Of a DNA stretch of 64,000 bases, positions 21,563 through 32,234 are shown in pieces (position 1 is the first letter of the stretch; each line of letters begins with the position of its first letter). Where the stretch lies: contig OX465114.1 of NCBI GenBank assembly GCA_949987565.1, positions 2,020,501 to 2,084,500 on the forward strand, given 5' to 3'. Below the pieces are notes generated by a model that was given only the letters and a program-made list of their open reading frames with translations, ran no database searches and was not told the origin of the DNA. The translations under genes were made by a program, and so were the position numbers. This DNA is from Luidia sarsii. Its lineage: Eukaryota; Echinodermata; Asteroidea; Paxillosida; Luidiidae.

Positions 21563-21982
21563 AACAAAAGCATCAACCCATTTACATACATGTACCAGTA
21601 CATGTATAACGACTTCTTTTGGAAACTACAGGCGCCATGGTGTGTCAAAAACCTAACCTTATTCAGGAGTCGCGTCTTTCAATGCTCCATGCATGCACGC
21701 AGTGCTGCGGTTTCATGTTGTTTCACCTCGCCAATAATGGGACGGTTTGTATGGTGGCCCAGAAGGGACATCGTCAATCCCAAACATCTGCGGTCACAAA
21801 TCCCGCTTGCGGTTTCAGACAATATGGCATTCAGGGGATAATGAGTGTTTAGTCAGCGCAACAAAACTAATGCGCAAAAGGGTTTTACATCAAGTTATGT
21901 ATAGCAAGAGCGCGTATCAAAATAAACTGATTCAAAGGGCTACTTTGCCAAGGAATAAAATAATAATGAATAAATAAATATC

Positions 21983-22088
21983 GCAAATCTTAAAATTTAG
22001 TGGGCCTGACGTTTCGATCCTAGCAGGACCTTTTTGAGAAAGGTTCTGCTAGGATCGAAACGTCAGGCCCACTAAATTTTAAGATTTG
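21983..22088. repeat. Near-perfect short-loop palindrome of the GGATCGAAACGTC family
   Basis: CAAATCTTAAAATTTAGTGG ... CCACTAAATTTTAAGATTTG arms of about 48 bp around a loop of only a few bases. Followed by the family 3' flank (TTTTGCTAATCTTAGTCAGT), the same flank seen after other copies. Confidence 0.85.
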
Positions 22089-22246
22089 CATTTTGCTAAT
22101 CTTAGTCAGTAAGCAGTTTGCAACATTTTTGTACAACATGTATATCATCCAAATAAATATCGCGACAGTCTTTTACCAAAGGATTGATTGAAGTGGTCGA
22201 GAATACCTTGGACCTATATCCTGATGCAATAGTTACCATGGCTTAC

Positions 22247-22385
22247 CTAATGGCTGTATACAACTGCCAAAATGGATCCACCACGGCAACGTATGCACCA
22301 GTATATGAGGTAGCATTAGCAGGTGAGTGTGGCTTGGAGCTGGCACTGTGGTAGTGTGGTCTCGCTGAACTCCCAGAGGTAAAAG
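22247..22385 (-). other. Candidate first (5'-UTR) exon of the ZDHHC14-like gene; strand ambiguous
   Basis: On minus a CCATTAG|GTAAGC donor at 22247/22246 lies about 140 bp below a TATAAAAG box (22418-22411). Spliced to the acceptor at 19288 this would give a leader ending in stops in the coding frame, consistent with a 5' UTR. The opposite strand also has an open stretch (about 22180-22322) ending in a GCAG|GTGAGT donor, so a plus-strand exon is an alternative. No homology recognised. Confidence 0.3.
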
Positions 22386-22410
22386 AGCAAAATGGATATT
22401 GTGCGACCAC

Positions 22411-22418
22411 CTTTTATA
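22411..22418 (-). promoter_or_regulatory. TATA box (TATAAAAG), candidate ZDHHC14 promoter
   Basis: TGTATAAAAGGTGG on minus, 3.2 kb upstream of the ZDHHC14 ATG and about 30 bp above the candidate leader exon. Confidence 0.3.
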
Positions 22419-23668
22419 CAAAACTAAACTCCAGTGGTGTTACGCAATCAACACTACCACAAGTGCATGGGAGATTTAGTCCATATCATTTAAATTAATA
22501 CCAAACAATGGGGATGTAAACTGCTGCTCCTTCTCACAAGAGATGATATACAGTGTACATACTGTACATGAATGACATGGACATGTAGTTGTACCTGAAC
22601 ATGGTGTCTTCGAAAACATCATTATTTTATCAATTGGTATTTTCACCAATGACCATGCAAACCTTCAAAACTTTGCAGTTTAATTAAATAAATTTATATC
22701 AGATTGGCACTTTAAATCTAAAGAGAAGTTCATTCACTAGAAACTTTTGTTGCATTTACAAAGGGCTAAATTAAAGTGTTTGTGTCACATCACTCACACA
22801 CAGAATTACATGTGGCAATGTTCAACTACATACATGAATTATGAACATGTACTGATGTAGTTCTTTAACTGATGCTGTGACCTAGCCTATAGTGCTGCAC
22901 ACGACAACAATCCTGACATGACATCAGAAGGTGGTGTAATCAACCATTGTAAGTAAACAACAAGGTCCACTCTCCACAATCTGACAATGGAAATTTGAAT
23001 TCCTCCCAATGCCTACACAAACAATGAATCAGCAGTGTGGGGTACAACAACAAAAACCACTCACTGTGCATTGAGAACTCAAGGAAAAACTGGGACGTGT
23101 CAACCATTCACACGCTCCCCCCAGTGTTGGGTCATGTATCCTTCCGGATAATGTGGCAAAATCCGGTAAACTGAGACAGAAATGAGTGACTAAAGAGTAA
23201 AGGGTAGTAAAGTAGCTTGTTGCTACCGGGTTCGGGAACACGGTCTTGGTTGCAACTTGCTTGCATTGGTATAGGCAGAGGACAGATTGTCCTTCTCACA
23301 ACCACTGGATTTCTTGCCCGGAATTTCACACTTTTTGCGACTTATACTCACTCAGAAGCAGCACCTAGGGTCGGCAGGTGATTCGCTCAAACATAAGTTC
23401 CGGTCCGGCGAATCCTTGTTGACGGGAGAAACGGTGTTATTTAACAAAAAAGGGACGAAAAATGGCCACATTAAAAATACCGGAGCCTGCAGACAGTGAG
23501 CGACTGGATTGCTAGCACCCATTGCGCATGTACGATCTACACGGCCAATTGAAAAGCGCCCTCTATTGATCATCACCACACAGTATTAATTTTTCTTTCT
23601 TTGGGGGGGGGATTTGTTTTAACTTGTGTAGCAGCGTTCCGAGAGCTTTTTGAAAAGAAAAATGTGAC

Positions 23669-24170
23669 CCGGTGTAGCGGTCTGATACGGGTCCCATGCT
23701 CAGATGAGACCGTTACCATATAATTATGGATAAAAACGTCATGCGCAGTGCGTATGGTAGCTGTCCATTTTGAAGGCCGTGCCGAGTCGATACGGCCATT
23801 GGCAATGCAGCGCTTTCAGGCACGTTCGTTGACCCGTAGTTATTTACCAACAACGCTCAGTACTGAGCCTATAGTACCTAGGCCTAGAACTTGCAGTTTT
23901 ACACTGGAGAAGAAATGCTACAGTTGTTCCCCCGTAATGAGGGTATAATATTGATTGGCTTTATACAATCAAAAGCAAATAGTACAAACTGTGTTCGTTC
24001 ACGAATAATCATAAACAACAGTCACATATGAAGAGCGTCCCCACGTGCTTGGTTCACTGACTCATCTGAGCACGCTGAGCAGCTGAGAACGTTGCTGCAA
24101 CGTGCTGAGCTGAGCCAGTGACGTCACGGCTCAACTCAGCACGGGGGCCCATCTGAGATCGTTACACCGG
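23669..24170. mobile_element. MITE with CCGGTGTARCGRTCT ends
   Basis: Starts CCGGTGTAGCGGTCTGATAC and ends in the inverse of CCGGTGTAACGATCTCAGAT. The inner right part carries repeated CTGAGC/GCTGAG words around a TGACGTCA palindrome (24119-24126). Confidence 0.5.
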
Positions 24171-24868
24171 CATGATGAGGATCATTTGGTACCAGACACA
24201 AGACAGCAGCACCAGTCTAACTCCTCAAAAGCGGCCGTTCAAAACAGAGTTTTCGACGCGACCCGGCTTCCAAAAGGCAGGAACTTTCCATTTTCTTGAA
24301 AACAGTACACAAACACTCCCCCGAAATTCTCGTTTCTTCAACATTTCGACACAGATTTTGTAAAAAATCCTATGGACAATAACATCCTCTAACACATTAA
24401 CTTTCCGAGAATACAAAAAAAACCGAAAATTTATTTATAATCGAATTGAGAAGATTCTTTGACTTCAGGCGTTGTTTACTCGAAAAGTGTTTTGGTGGGA
24501 TATACCTCATGTCGCAATTCCAGGTCACAAATGTTGTCGATAAAAAGCGAAAGTTCCACATAATTAATTATGTGAACATTGGATGAAAGAGCATGCCTTT
24601 GAAAACACTGAGAGAAATATGTTCTGTTCTGAAAAAGATTGCAGCGTTAAAACCTCACCGAAAAAAAATAACAAGGTTTGACAAGCTCCGACCTTCTCTT
24701 TTTCTCTCCTATTTTTTTTTCGAACGCCCTTGGTTGGATTGAAACCTCTAAATCCTGTGGTTTTGCATTAATATCAAGAGAAAACAATTATGCATTTCCT
24801 TTATTTTTTCGAGAAGCTGTATGGAATCAAAAAAGGGCTTTGCATGGTGGGTGAAACAAATAGGTCAA

Positions 24869-25061
24869 GGGTTTGCGGTGAAATGAACTGGTTCTTAAAG
24901 AAGAGGTATGAAAATGAAATGAAATGTTTCTTAAAAAAACTCTTTTTTAGAGTTATCACTCAGGTTCTTTTCAGAGTTATCACTCAGGTTCTTTTCGGAA
25001 CCATACCTCTTCATTATAAGAGACCTTATAATAATTATAATAATGGTGTCACCGCAAACCC
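24869..25061. mobile_element. MITE, GGGTTTGCGGTG family, copy 2
   Basis: Perfect 12-bp inverted ends GGGTTTGCGGTG / CACCGCAAACCC, with the inner AAGAAGAGGTATG / CATACCTCTTC pair. It matches the element at 13168-13370. Confidence 0.65.
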
Positions 25062-25611
25062 TCCTATAGTGCATGGAATCAGCCGGTGAATGCCCTTGCT
25101 GTTTCTAGCAACAAGGCGCATGCGCAGAAGAAATCCCACCTTTCAACCATCGACCCACCTCCGACTTGGTCTTACCGGTGGCGAGCAAGCGCTGCCAAAG
25201 AGTTGATACGTGCATGGCGTGCAGGGTAAAACACTTCAGAACTGATAATAGGAGTCGACCGTCAACAGTAAAATACTAGACCACCGAGTAATGACTAATG
25301 AGTGCAGACGATCGAACACGTCACATCAACGAGATCTCACGAGATATCACGAGTCGAGAGAGCGATATACCGGTGTCACGATCGTAAGTGGGTGGCCTTG
25401 CTAAAAATTGATGGGTGACGTCACCGCCCATCTGAGCACGTAGCGACAACCTGCTGAAATAGGCGAAAAAGGCAGCGTGCCAAGATGGGTGGGTGAACTG
25501 AGCGCGTGCGGGCGCCCTTTACACTAACCCGATTGCCCATATATGGCAGCCCACCCATTTGATCATGCCACCCATTATTTTTAGACTGTCACACCTGGGA
25601 TGTCTAATTGT

Positions 25612-25863
25612 GCGCCCTATTGGTCACGCACCGGTAGCCCATAGTGGGTATCAAACAAAACACAACCCAAAAAACATGGCGGCCCCCACATCAAGGTGCC
25701 GCTAGCGCTGTTGTGAACTACATGAAGACTGTTGCATCATTTTGTTTGTTAAATCAAAGCTTTTCTTCCTCGAAATCTAAGATAAAAAACATTCCTGAGT
25801 TTGAACCCGAGACCTTCCCGGAATACCGACAACAAGTCACGTGATGACATTGCGCAATCGGTG
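25612..25863. repeat. Dispersed about 250-bp repeat, copy 1
   Basis: Shares ATAGTGGGTATCAAACAA, ACATGGCGGCCCCCACATCA, TGAGTTTGAACCCGAGACCT and GCAATCGGT with 61551-61780. The TTTGAACCCGAGACCTT segment is a tRNA B-box-like motif on minus. Confidence 0.6.
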
Positions 25864-27061
25864 AATTCTCCTTCTTTCGAAGTTGCACGCGACCAAACAA
25901 ATTAAGGGATGGTTTGACTGATTACGAACGGACTTTAGCAACGCCGGCACCTTTGTATCAAGGAGACATCCATGACTTTGTGGATTGTTCATAGTCCATA
26001 GATTTTTCGAGACAAAAAATATTGTTCAGAACTGTGCAGGAATTGATGTTAGAAAATGATCATACCACATAAAAGAACACTAAAACACGAAGTAAGCCTA
26101 CATAATATTTCATCTTGTTTAACCTATTTAAATTTTTATCTAAATTTTCTTAATTATTATTTAATCTTGTACAGAAATATTTATATAATGTTATATTTTT
26201 GCATACAGCCAGATGTGGGGCAGAAGTTCTACGGACCATAGTAATTACTTTGCTGTTGCTGTTCCAAGCCCATCTAGAAGTATTGTCTGCATTTGTGCAC
26301 TACATGTATGTTTGTGATGGCTGAATAAATAATTTTTTAAAATAATGATAATAACAAACAACAACGGGGATACTTGTACTTACGGTGCACCAGTCCGACT
26401 AGTCAGTGGCAATGAATTTTTTATTTTTTATTTTTTTTGGGGGGGAGTGGGTTATCTTTTGTTTAATCCCACGGACTATCCAATTTCTTTTGTCGATATC
26501 ACGTGATCATGTTACGAAGTGCGAAGGGAGCGTCGTTCAGGCCTCCCGTCAATTGTTTTTTATTATTTTTCCCGTCAGATTAGATCCCTGACGATATGAG
26601 AACAGTTGTTGACCTGATCGACGTGATTGTTACCACTGGATTGCGTGGAATTTGTTGTGCGGGACATTGCTCCGTCGAGCATATTGTGTTGTGCCCATCA
26701 ACGCAAAGATTCCATCCATGTTAGCTCGTGCTTCAAGTAAGTACACTGACTTGATTTCAAAGAAAGTAAATGATCGATTTTCACTTCTTTTGTGAAAGTG
26801 TTTGAAGTACACATTCATTGGCAGTACAGCGAACAGACAATTGAGTAATATAAAAAAAATCACAAAACTCTAGATATTCAGGGTGTTGCTATTGTTACCC
26901 CGAGAGTCTTGTACATAAATGCAGTAAAAAAAGAAGAGTGATGTACAAAAATGTTGCAAACTGCTTACTGAATAAAATAACCAAAAATGGTTATAAAAAT
27001 GAAGAACTCGTTCAATCCTTGATTCTTGAAAAAAATGTATACATCTTTGTCCGAGTGTCTT

Positions 27062-27426
27062 AAAGGCCCTATACAACATTGGTAAAGGTCAAAATATTGT
27101 CACAGTTTGTGTTTTAAACTATTAAACATTTCAGAAAAGCAATCCTGCGAAGGTTTGAGCTCAAATGGTGATCCGAGAAAGTAGAAAAAGGTAAAAAACC
27201 GTCACGGTTTTCGCACCGTTCTGTAGTGTAGGAAATAGTTTATGACTTGCGAGTAATAAACTATTTGTCGATGTTTGGCTGAAGATTTCTAGGGAAGTAC
27301 AGCATCCCAGACCGTAAGATTTCGTCATGGGGATTCTATCATGACTATCTACAAACTGTGTAAATTAGAAGGAAATCTGTGGACATCGATGTTTTCCGAT
27401 CTTCCCAATGTTGTATTGGGCCGTTA
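27062..27426. mobile_element. MITE, AAAGGCCCTATACAACATTGG family, copy 1
   Basis: AAAGGCCCTATACAACATTG at the left and the worn inverse CCAATGTTGTATTGGGCCGT at the right. A second copy is at about 50263-50637 and a fragment at 43378-43430. Its ends resemble those of the AAAGCCCC family. Confidence 0.65.
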
Positions 27427-28209
27427 ACGGAAGAGGGCAATATTCATTGGAAAGTGACTCAAAATGTCGTCTTCAGACAGTCTTCGAAAATAAATGTTTA
27501 CCTCTCAATTTGTGATATCTGTGATGTTTTCGCCAAATCTTCTCTGGCACACCTTGGCACTCCTTTCCCAATATCAACGGTCTCTGTTGCAACTTGACCT
27601 TGCATAGCTCTTCGTGTACGGTCTGTGGAACAAGGCAGAGTCGTAGATCAATAGAAATGAGACTGAATCTAAACTCCCATACAACACACAATAATAGGTT
27701 TCCCATTGCTTATTGTGATATCACTTTCGTCACCGACTCGGACGTGGCCACTGGCTCTACGCGCGTTTCAATCACAGACAACCCGTAGACGTACAACAGC
27801 GGGCGCTAGACTGTAATTTCAGGACGCGTAAAAAAACATGGTCAAACGTGTTCGTCACGTCACACGGACGGACGCACGTACACAAACTCAGTGCAAGATT
27901 AGGCACACTGGCCCGCCATCCACGAGAAAAATGACCGCCAAATTTTGATTCATTATTATTTCTAATAAAACAAGCAAATAATATCTGTAATGGAGTATGT
28001 AGTCATCTCTGAAAAGGGCTTTTGATCTCAATCAGCATGGTTTCATCCAAAAAATCGAGTTTGAATCCATCATTCCGGGATTTCTCCATATGTTTGTGCA
28101 CATTGTTCATCCACTTCCGCCCATGGTTTCAAATTTTAGTCGGGCGCCGTCACCATTACAGTATCCTGACGTTGTTTTCCATAGGCATCGTGTATGGCTT
28201 TCGGGCTAT

Positions 28210-28704
28210 GGGTGCAGCGCACAAAATCCATCCAAGATGGCTCTGCCGAGCTGATTATCATCAAGTGTGGACCCACAATTTTGTTTTAATAATGGGTCTT
28301 TGGAGGCTAATTAACTGATACATTGTAGAATAAGTGAAGCTTAAGACAACCTGGGGGTTCACTCTTCAATTTGGTATGTCCTTTTGAGTTTTTGTTTTAC
28401 CATATCCGGCTTTAAATGTGGCCCTATTTGACTGTAGAAGTTGAGGGGTCCATCCCCAAATCCTTGCAGAAATTCGGCTTGGACGGCTACACTTTTTGGG
28501 GGTGTTTTTTCTGGGGGTAATTAGCAAAAGAAATAATCGGCTAAGGGCACTAAAATTGAAAAGAATCTGAGAGATGAAGGTCCAAACTACAATTTTCAGT
28601 ATAGCTAAAAGAACTGAGAGACTTTTGGGTGTGGGATAATTGGCTTTGAAAGTGAGTGTTTTTATACAGTGTTCAATGGGAGCTCTATTTAGTGTTCTGC
28701 ACCC
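28210..28704. mobile_element. MITE, GGGTGCAG family, copy 1, immediately upstream of a promoter
   Basis: Ends GGGTGCAGCGCAC and GTGTTCTGCACCC are inverted repeats. The body includes AAAATCCATCCAAGATGGCT and AAGACAACCTGGGGGTTCAC. Two further copies at 49066-49411 and 49499-49980. The element ends about 100 bp from the TATA box at 28803. Confidence 0.75.
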
Positions 28705-28785
28705 TGAGTGAGCGAAAGGCGCCCTCTAGCGTCCGGTGATCCACCACCCACTCGCCCCGAAGACTTCTCCTCGAACTCAAAATGC

Positions 28786-28796
28786 GGGGGCGGGGC
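28786..28796 (+). promoter_or_regulatory. GC box (GGGGGCGGGGC)
   Basis: Sp1-type motif 7 bp upstream of the TATA box of the secreted-protein gene. Confidence 0.5.
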
Positions 28797-28802
28797 CCAG
28801 GC

Positions 28803-28810
28803 TATAAAAA
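28803..28810 (+). promoter_or_regulatory. TATA box (TATAAAAA) of the secreted-protein gene
   Basis: GGCTATAAAAACGG next to a GC box and about 140 bp upstream of the first main-frame ATG; transcription would start near 28833. Confidence 0.6.
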
Positions 28811-28843
28811 CGGAGCGCCTTTTCAAACCCGTGCCACACAAAA

Positions 28844-28876
28844 ATGATGAACTTTTTATCGTTGGTTTGCAGCTGA
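28844..28876 (+). CDS. Upstream ORF (10 codons) in the leader of the secreted-protein gene
   Basis: ATGATGAACTTTTTATCG ... AGCTGA encodes MMNFLSLVCS and then stops. It is in frame with, and upstream of, the main start and could limit its translation. The GTTTGCAG at its end also resembles a splice acceptor. Confidence 0.3.
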   Translation: MMNFLSLVCS

Positions 28877-28945
28877 CGGACAGAAGCCACGGACGTTACC
28901 GTATCAGAATCATCGCGCCACAAGTTCCAGGTGTTTGTTTGGTTT

Positions 28946-29642
28946 ATGCCTCGCCTACCACGTGGCAGGATGAGAGGCACTACATCGGTGTTTGTGACTG
29001 TGCTGGTGTGTCTACTGAACGGTGAGATGGTGAGGGGTTACCCTCTTCTGGGGGAAGGCGATCTAGATGAAGTGGATCGGATTAGCGGGGGACTCTTCCA
29101 CAAAGTGGCCCAGGCATCGCTCCCCGACGATCGCTCATCGTCAAACATCGGTGCCTGGCCGTGGCCTGGCGGTCGGTGGCCGGGCGAGAGCACGAGGTTT
29201 GACGGTGAGGACGAGGGAGCGACCAAGGAGCGGGGGTCAGAGACGGGGTCAGCAGTCCGCGCCCCGAACTACGGTCCGCCCTGGCGGTCGGCGGCAGCGT
29301 GGCACGCCCATCACCTGCCCGGGCGAGCAGAGACGCAGGACGGCCGGACCGTCTATGAGCGGCACCAGCACGCCGGCTCTCCCCGGTCTCCAGCGCCGAT
29401 CCCGGGCCGAGATTCCGGCGGCCGGCCGGCGGTCGGCGGCGACGGCCGGGAGACCGGCCTCTTCCCGCCCATCCCCGACCTGCCGCCGCCGCCGGTCGTC
29501 CCCGAGGCCGGCGGCCCCGCGGTCGGGGGGCCCGGCCACACTGGCGACGGCGAGGCGGGGCGGGGCGGCGGCAGCGGATCGCCGCCGAGGATTCCCGCGT
29601 TCCCCGAGCTGCCGAGCTGGACGAAGATGACCTCCGACCCAG
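28946..29642 (+). CDS. First exon of a predicted secreted Pro/Gly-rich protein; downstream exons not found
   Basis: Family not recognised. Reading from the ATG at 28946 (or 28970, the better signal-peptide start, in frame) gives an N-terminal signal peptide (MRGTTSVFVTVLVCLLNGEM, then VRG before YPLLGEGD). About 200 residues follow that are rich in Gly, Pro, Arg and Asp, lack cysteine, and contain a PPPPVVPEAGGPAVGGPG-type stretch near the end. The exon closes at a strong donor, CCCAG|GTAGGT (phase 1). A GC box, TATA box and leader precede it, and the exon is a GC-rich island of more than 500 bp in an A/T-rich region. Reading past 29642 would enter the MITE at 29729, so splicing is required. 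Best reading: 5' exon of an extracellular protein or the propeptide of a secreted factor. Reading frames on the other strand within this exon are GC artefacts. Confidence 0.6.
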
Positions 29643-29728
29643 GTAGGTCGACCGATATACCAAGAGGTCACTGGGTAGGAAGACGCTGGAATACCTTATC
29701 ACCCGGGCCCTTTTCCAAAACACGGCTA

Positions 29729-30134
29729 AAGGTCGCCGCACACGAGAGCTATCTGCTGAGTAAAAAGTCTCTCGTGGCCGTTAGCTCAGCACGTAGCTCA
29801 CCGTGTGCGCTGAACTTTTGCTGAGATTTCTCCCTCAAGAGGCCGTGAGACCAATAATCTATCCTGTTTGATTTTGGCAACCACGTGAATAGAGCGTGTG
29901 CTTTCATTGGGCAGTTGCTATGTTTTTTGGCTCAGCACGTAGCTCAAGTCGCCGCACACGATGAGTTTTCATCCACGAGAGGCGAAAGAAATCAAACAGG
30001 ATAGATTATTGGTCTCACGGCCTCTTGAGGCAGAAATCTCACTAAAAGTTCAGCGCACACGGTGAGCTACGTGCTGAGCTAACGACCACGAGATATTTTT
30101 TGCTCAGCAGATAGCTCTCGTGTGCAGCGACCTT
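29729..30134. mobile_element. Palindromic MITE, copy 2, TA target-site duplication
   Basis: 406 bp beginning AAGGTCGCCGCACACGAGAG and ending with the inverse (CTCTCGTGTGCAGCGACCTT), flanked by TA (29727-29728, 30135-30136). The inner body is also largely self-complementary (TTAGCTCAGCACGTAGCTCA and its inverse). It lies 86 bp into the first intron of the secreted-protein gene. Pairs with 1511-1984. Confidence 0.85.
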
Positions 30135-30654
30135 TATACTCAGGCTCCGGCTTCGTATCAAGTTCTTCCATCACAGGGCACGAGAACGTACGGGAGGCTT
30201 TTGCCTTTAGTTTTGAATTATTACGTGCCCTGCGTTTTGAAAACGAATCCAAAGCTTTAACTTCAACAAAGAACTCCAACCTGTTTTTCTATATAGCCTT
30301 TTGATAATATCATAACGGTTTTGGGAAAAAAGGCAACGATAACTGACCACTAAAATGAGGTTTCTTGACTGAAGGAAATCAAATTATCAGAATTTTGTAT
30401 AAAATATCCAACCTACATTATTTGACTACGGTATGTCAAAATGCCGTGTCCATAAAACCAAACTACATTACTTGGATGTTAAAAAAAAATCTAACCGCAC
30501 ATTCCCGATTCTAATGAAAGTAAAACATGAGACGTAAAGACGATTTAGGCCCTACACTTTCTAGGCAAACTATTTTGTCGAGAAAAAAGGGAAACATGTT
30601 GCTAACTGCTCACCAACCCGCTGGACCTGTGGTAAAATGCAAAATTGTAGGTAG

Positions 30655-30765
30655 TGGCCTAACGTTTCGATCCTAGCGGGAACTTCATCAGGGGCTCAAT
30701 GATTCAAACCATTTTAGCCTATGATGAAGGTCCTGATAGGATCGAAACGTTAGGCCACTGGCTTG
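30655..30765. repeat. GGATCGAAACGTT hairpin with a TGATGAAGG segment
   Basis: GTAGTGGCCTAACGTTTCGA and its inverse TCGAAACGTTAGGCCACTG bracket the unit. The right half reads ATGATGAAGGTCCTGATAGG then ATCGAAACG, close to a hammerhead core (CUGAUGA, stem II GGUCC/GGAUC, GAAA) but with A in place of the invariant C3. Confidence 0.6.
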
Positions 30766-31505
30766 CAAACTATTTAAAAAATAATTATAATGCAAAAGAT
30801 GTGGCAAGCGAAAAACGAGCAAAATGTAAAGATTATCAACAATGAGGAGGGCCTGACGTTTCGATCCTAAAGACCCTTTTCACGTGACGTCATGCTGGAC
30901 CGCCTTGCAATGGCAGCGCACAGTGTAAACATCAGTAATGCTGTACCATTATGGTTGTGCGTACACTTTCCGTAAAAAGCGGTCCAACGTGGCGGCAGTG
31001 TTTCCGTTTGACGTGTTTTGGTCACGTGGGTGAAAAGGGTCTACAGCAGGACCTTTCTCAAAGGCAAACTAGTTTGTGGAAAGTCACTGGGAAGATACCG
31101 AGTAACTCCTATAAGGCTTTTTTTCTTTCGAGATGGAGCATCGCTGTGAAAAGAGCCGGTAGCATTAACATTTCTTCTGGGTAATAATGTCGTTGTTCTT
31201 TCCTCCATGCACGCAGATAGCCGAGGGGGACACAGCCGCCTTCTCCAGCGGTAGATTTTGCGATCGACTTCCCGACTCGAGAGGGCGCCAGCTGCCTGGG
31301 GAAGAACTCTGATTAGTATAATTGCGGTGTCTGTCAGACCGTGTATCCCATGCATGGTATTCTAGTAATAACCATTCTGTTAAATTTCACGATATTTCGT
31401 TTAAAAAAAAAAGTGCAATAATTATAATAGGTATAGCGTGTAATTGCAGTAAACGTGTGTATTACTCTATAACAGTATCTAGTCAGAGTATTAAAAGTCT
31501 CCATA

Positions 31506-31764
31506 TGTGACCCAACACACCATAATGAGGAATAACCCCACTTTTGAGATTTTGAAATTTTCTAATGATGTGAAAGAGTAGGCCTATACCATTAGCTTTC
31601 AAATGATATCAAAATATAATATCCTTTAATATTTAAAATTTCCGAAAATACAGAAACAAGAAAATGTAGTTATAATCGAATTGTGGAGATACTTTAACTT
31701 CAGGCATTGTTTACTCAAAAAATGTTTTGGTGGGATATTCCTCATGTCGTTGTGCCGGGTCACA
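31506..31764. mobile_element. MITE with TGTGACCC ends, TA target-site duplication
   Basis: TGTGACCCAACACACC ... GTGCCGGGTCACA, flanked by TA at 31504-31505 and 31765-31766. A truncated relative lies at about 24395-24531 (shared GTTTACTC...TGTTTTGGTGGGATAT). Confidence 0.7.
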
Positions 31765-32234
31765 TATACAGTTAGGCCTGTACATTGTGTGTATACTGCA
31801 GAGACTATTACTTTCGAAATCTCGAAATAATATCGAAGGGCTCGGTTGTGGATCAGATTCTCGAGCACTGTCGGGATGTGACTTCGTCGGGAACCAAAGA
31901 GAGCGAATTATCAGAGAGTTTTTCACTGGATTCATGCAGTAATGTTATGACGATTTGGGGGTTAACCAATCCTCTCCCACGATCATCTTTCGGGAGGCCA
32001 TTGTCAAAGCTTTTTTGGTCGTGGGGAAACGTACATACAAAATGTTACGCAGTATGTATAAAGCACTGATCTTACCGATTGTTTTTTGTGTGTGTTTCAA
32101 CGCTGTCTACCACTTTCGTATATAATAGAATCCGACGGGATTTGGCAATCCTTAAGAAGCAGTTTACCACTGTTGGTCGAAATGTCAAGTCGTAACATTT
32201 TATTAAAAAAACCTCGACAAAGACTAATTGACTA

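Larger units (their letters stand above)
19288..22246. other. Non-coding interval upstream of the ZDHHC14 start
   Basis: Contains two short GGATCGAAACGTC palindromes (20571-20694, 21983-22088), a pogo-like remnant (21391-21562) and TACATGTA-rich sequence (20890-21030). No frame with exon-like features was identified apart from the candidate at 22247. Confidence 0.5.
22419..28209. other. Intergenic, no recognisable gene; several MITEs
   Basis: Holds the CCGGTGTA MITE (23669-24170), a truncated TGTGACCC-family fragment (about 24395-24531), the GGGTTTGCGGTG MITE (24869-25061), a dispersed repeat (25612-25863) and an AAAGGCCC MITE (27062-27426). Remaining sequence is A/T-rich with no exon signal. 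Confidence 0.5.
30135..32234. other. Non-coding; repeats only
   Basis: Includes a GGATCGAAACGTT foldback (30655-30765), a further partial copy split around 30840-31075, and a TGTGACCC MITE (31506-31764). No continuation exon of the secreted-protein gene was found. Confidence 0.5.

Noticed and set aside
28931..28945. Start of the secreted protein at 28931
   Set aside because: That codon is GTG; the first ATG in frame is 28946, and 28970 gives the better signal peptide.
29067..29741. 187- and 219-residue frames overlapping the secreted-protein exon in other frames
   Set aside because: They arise from very high GC and have no signal peptide or splice logic; the called frame has promoter, signal peptide and donor in register.
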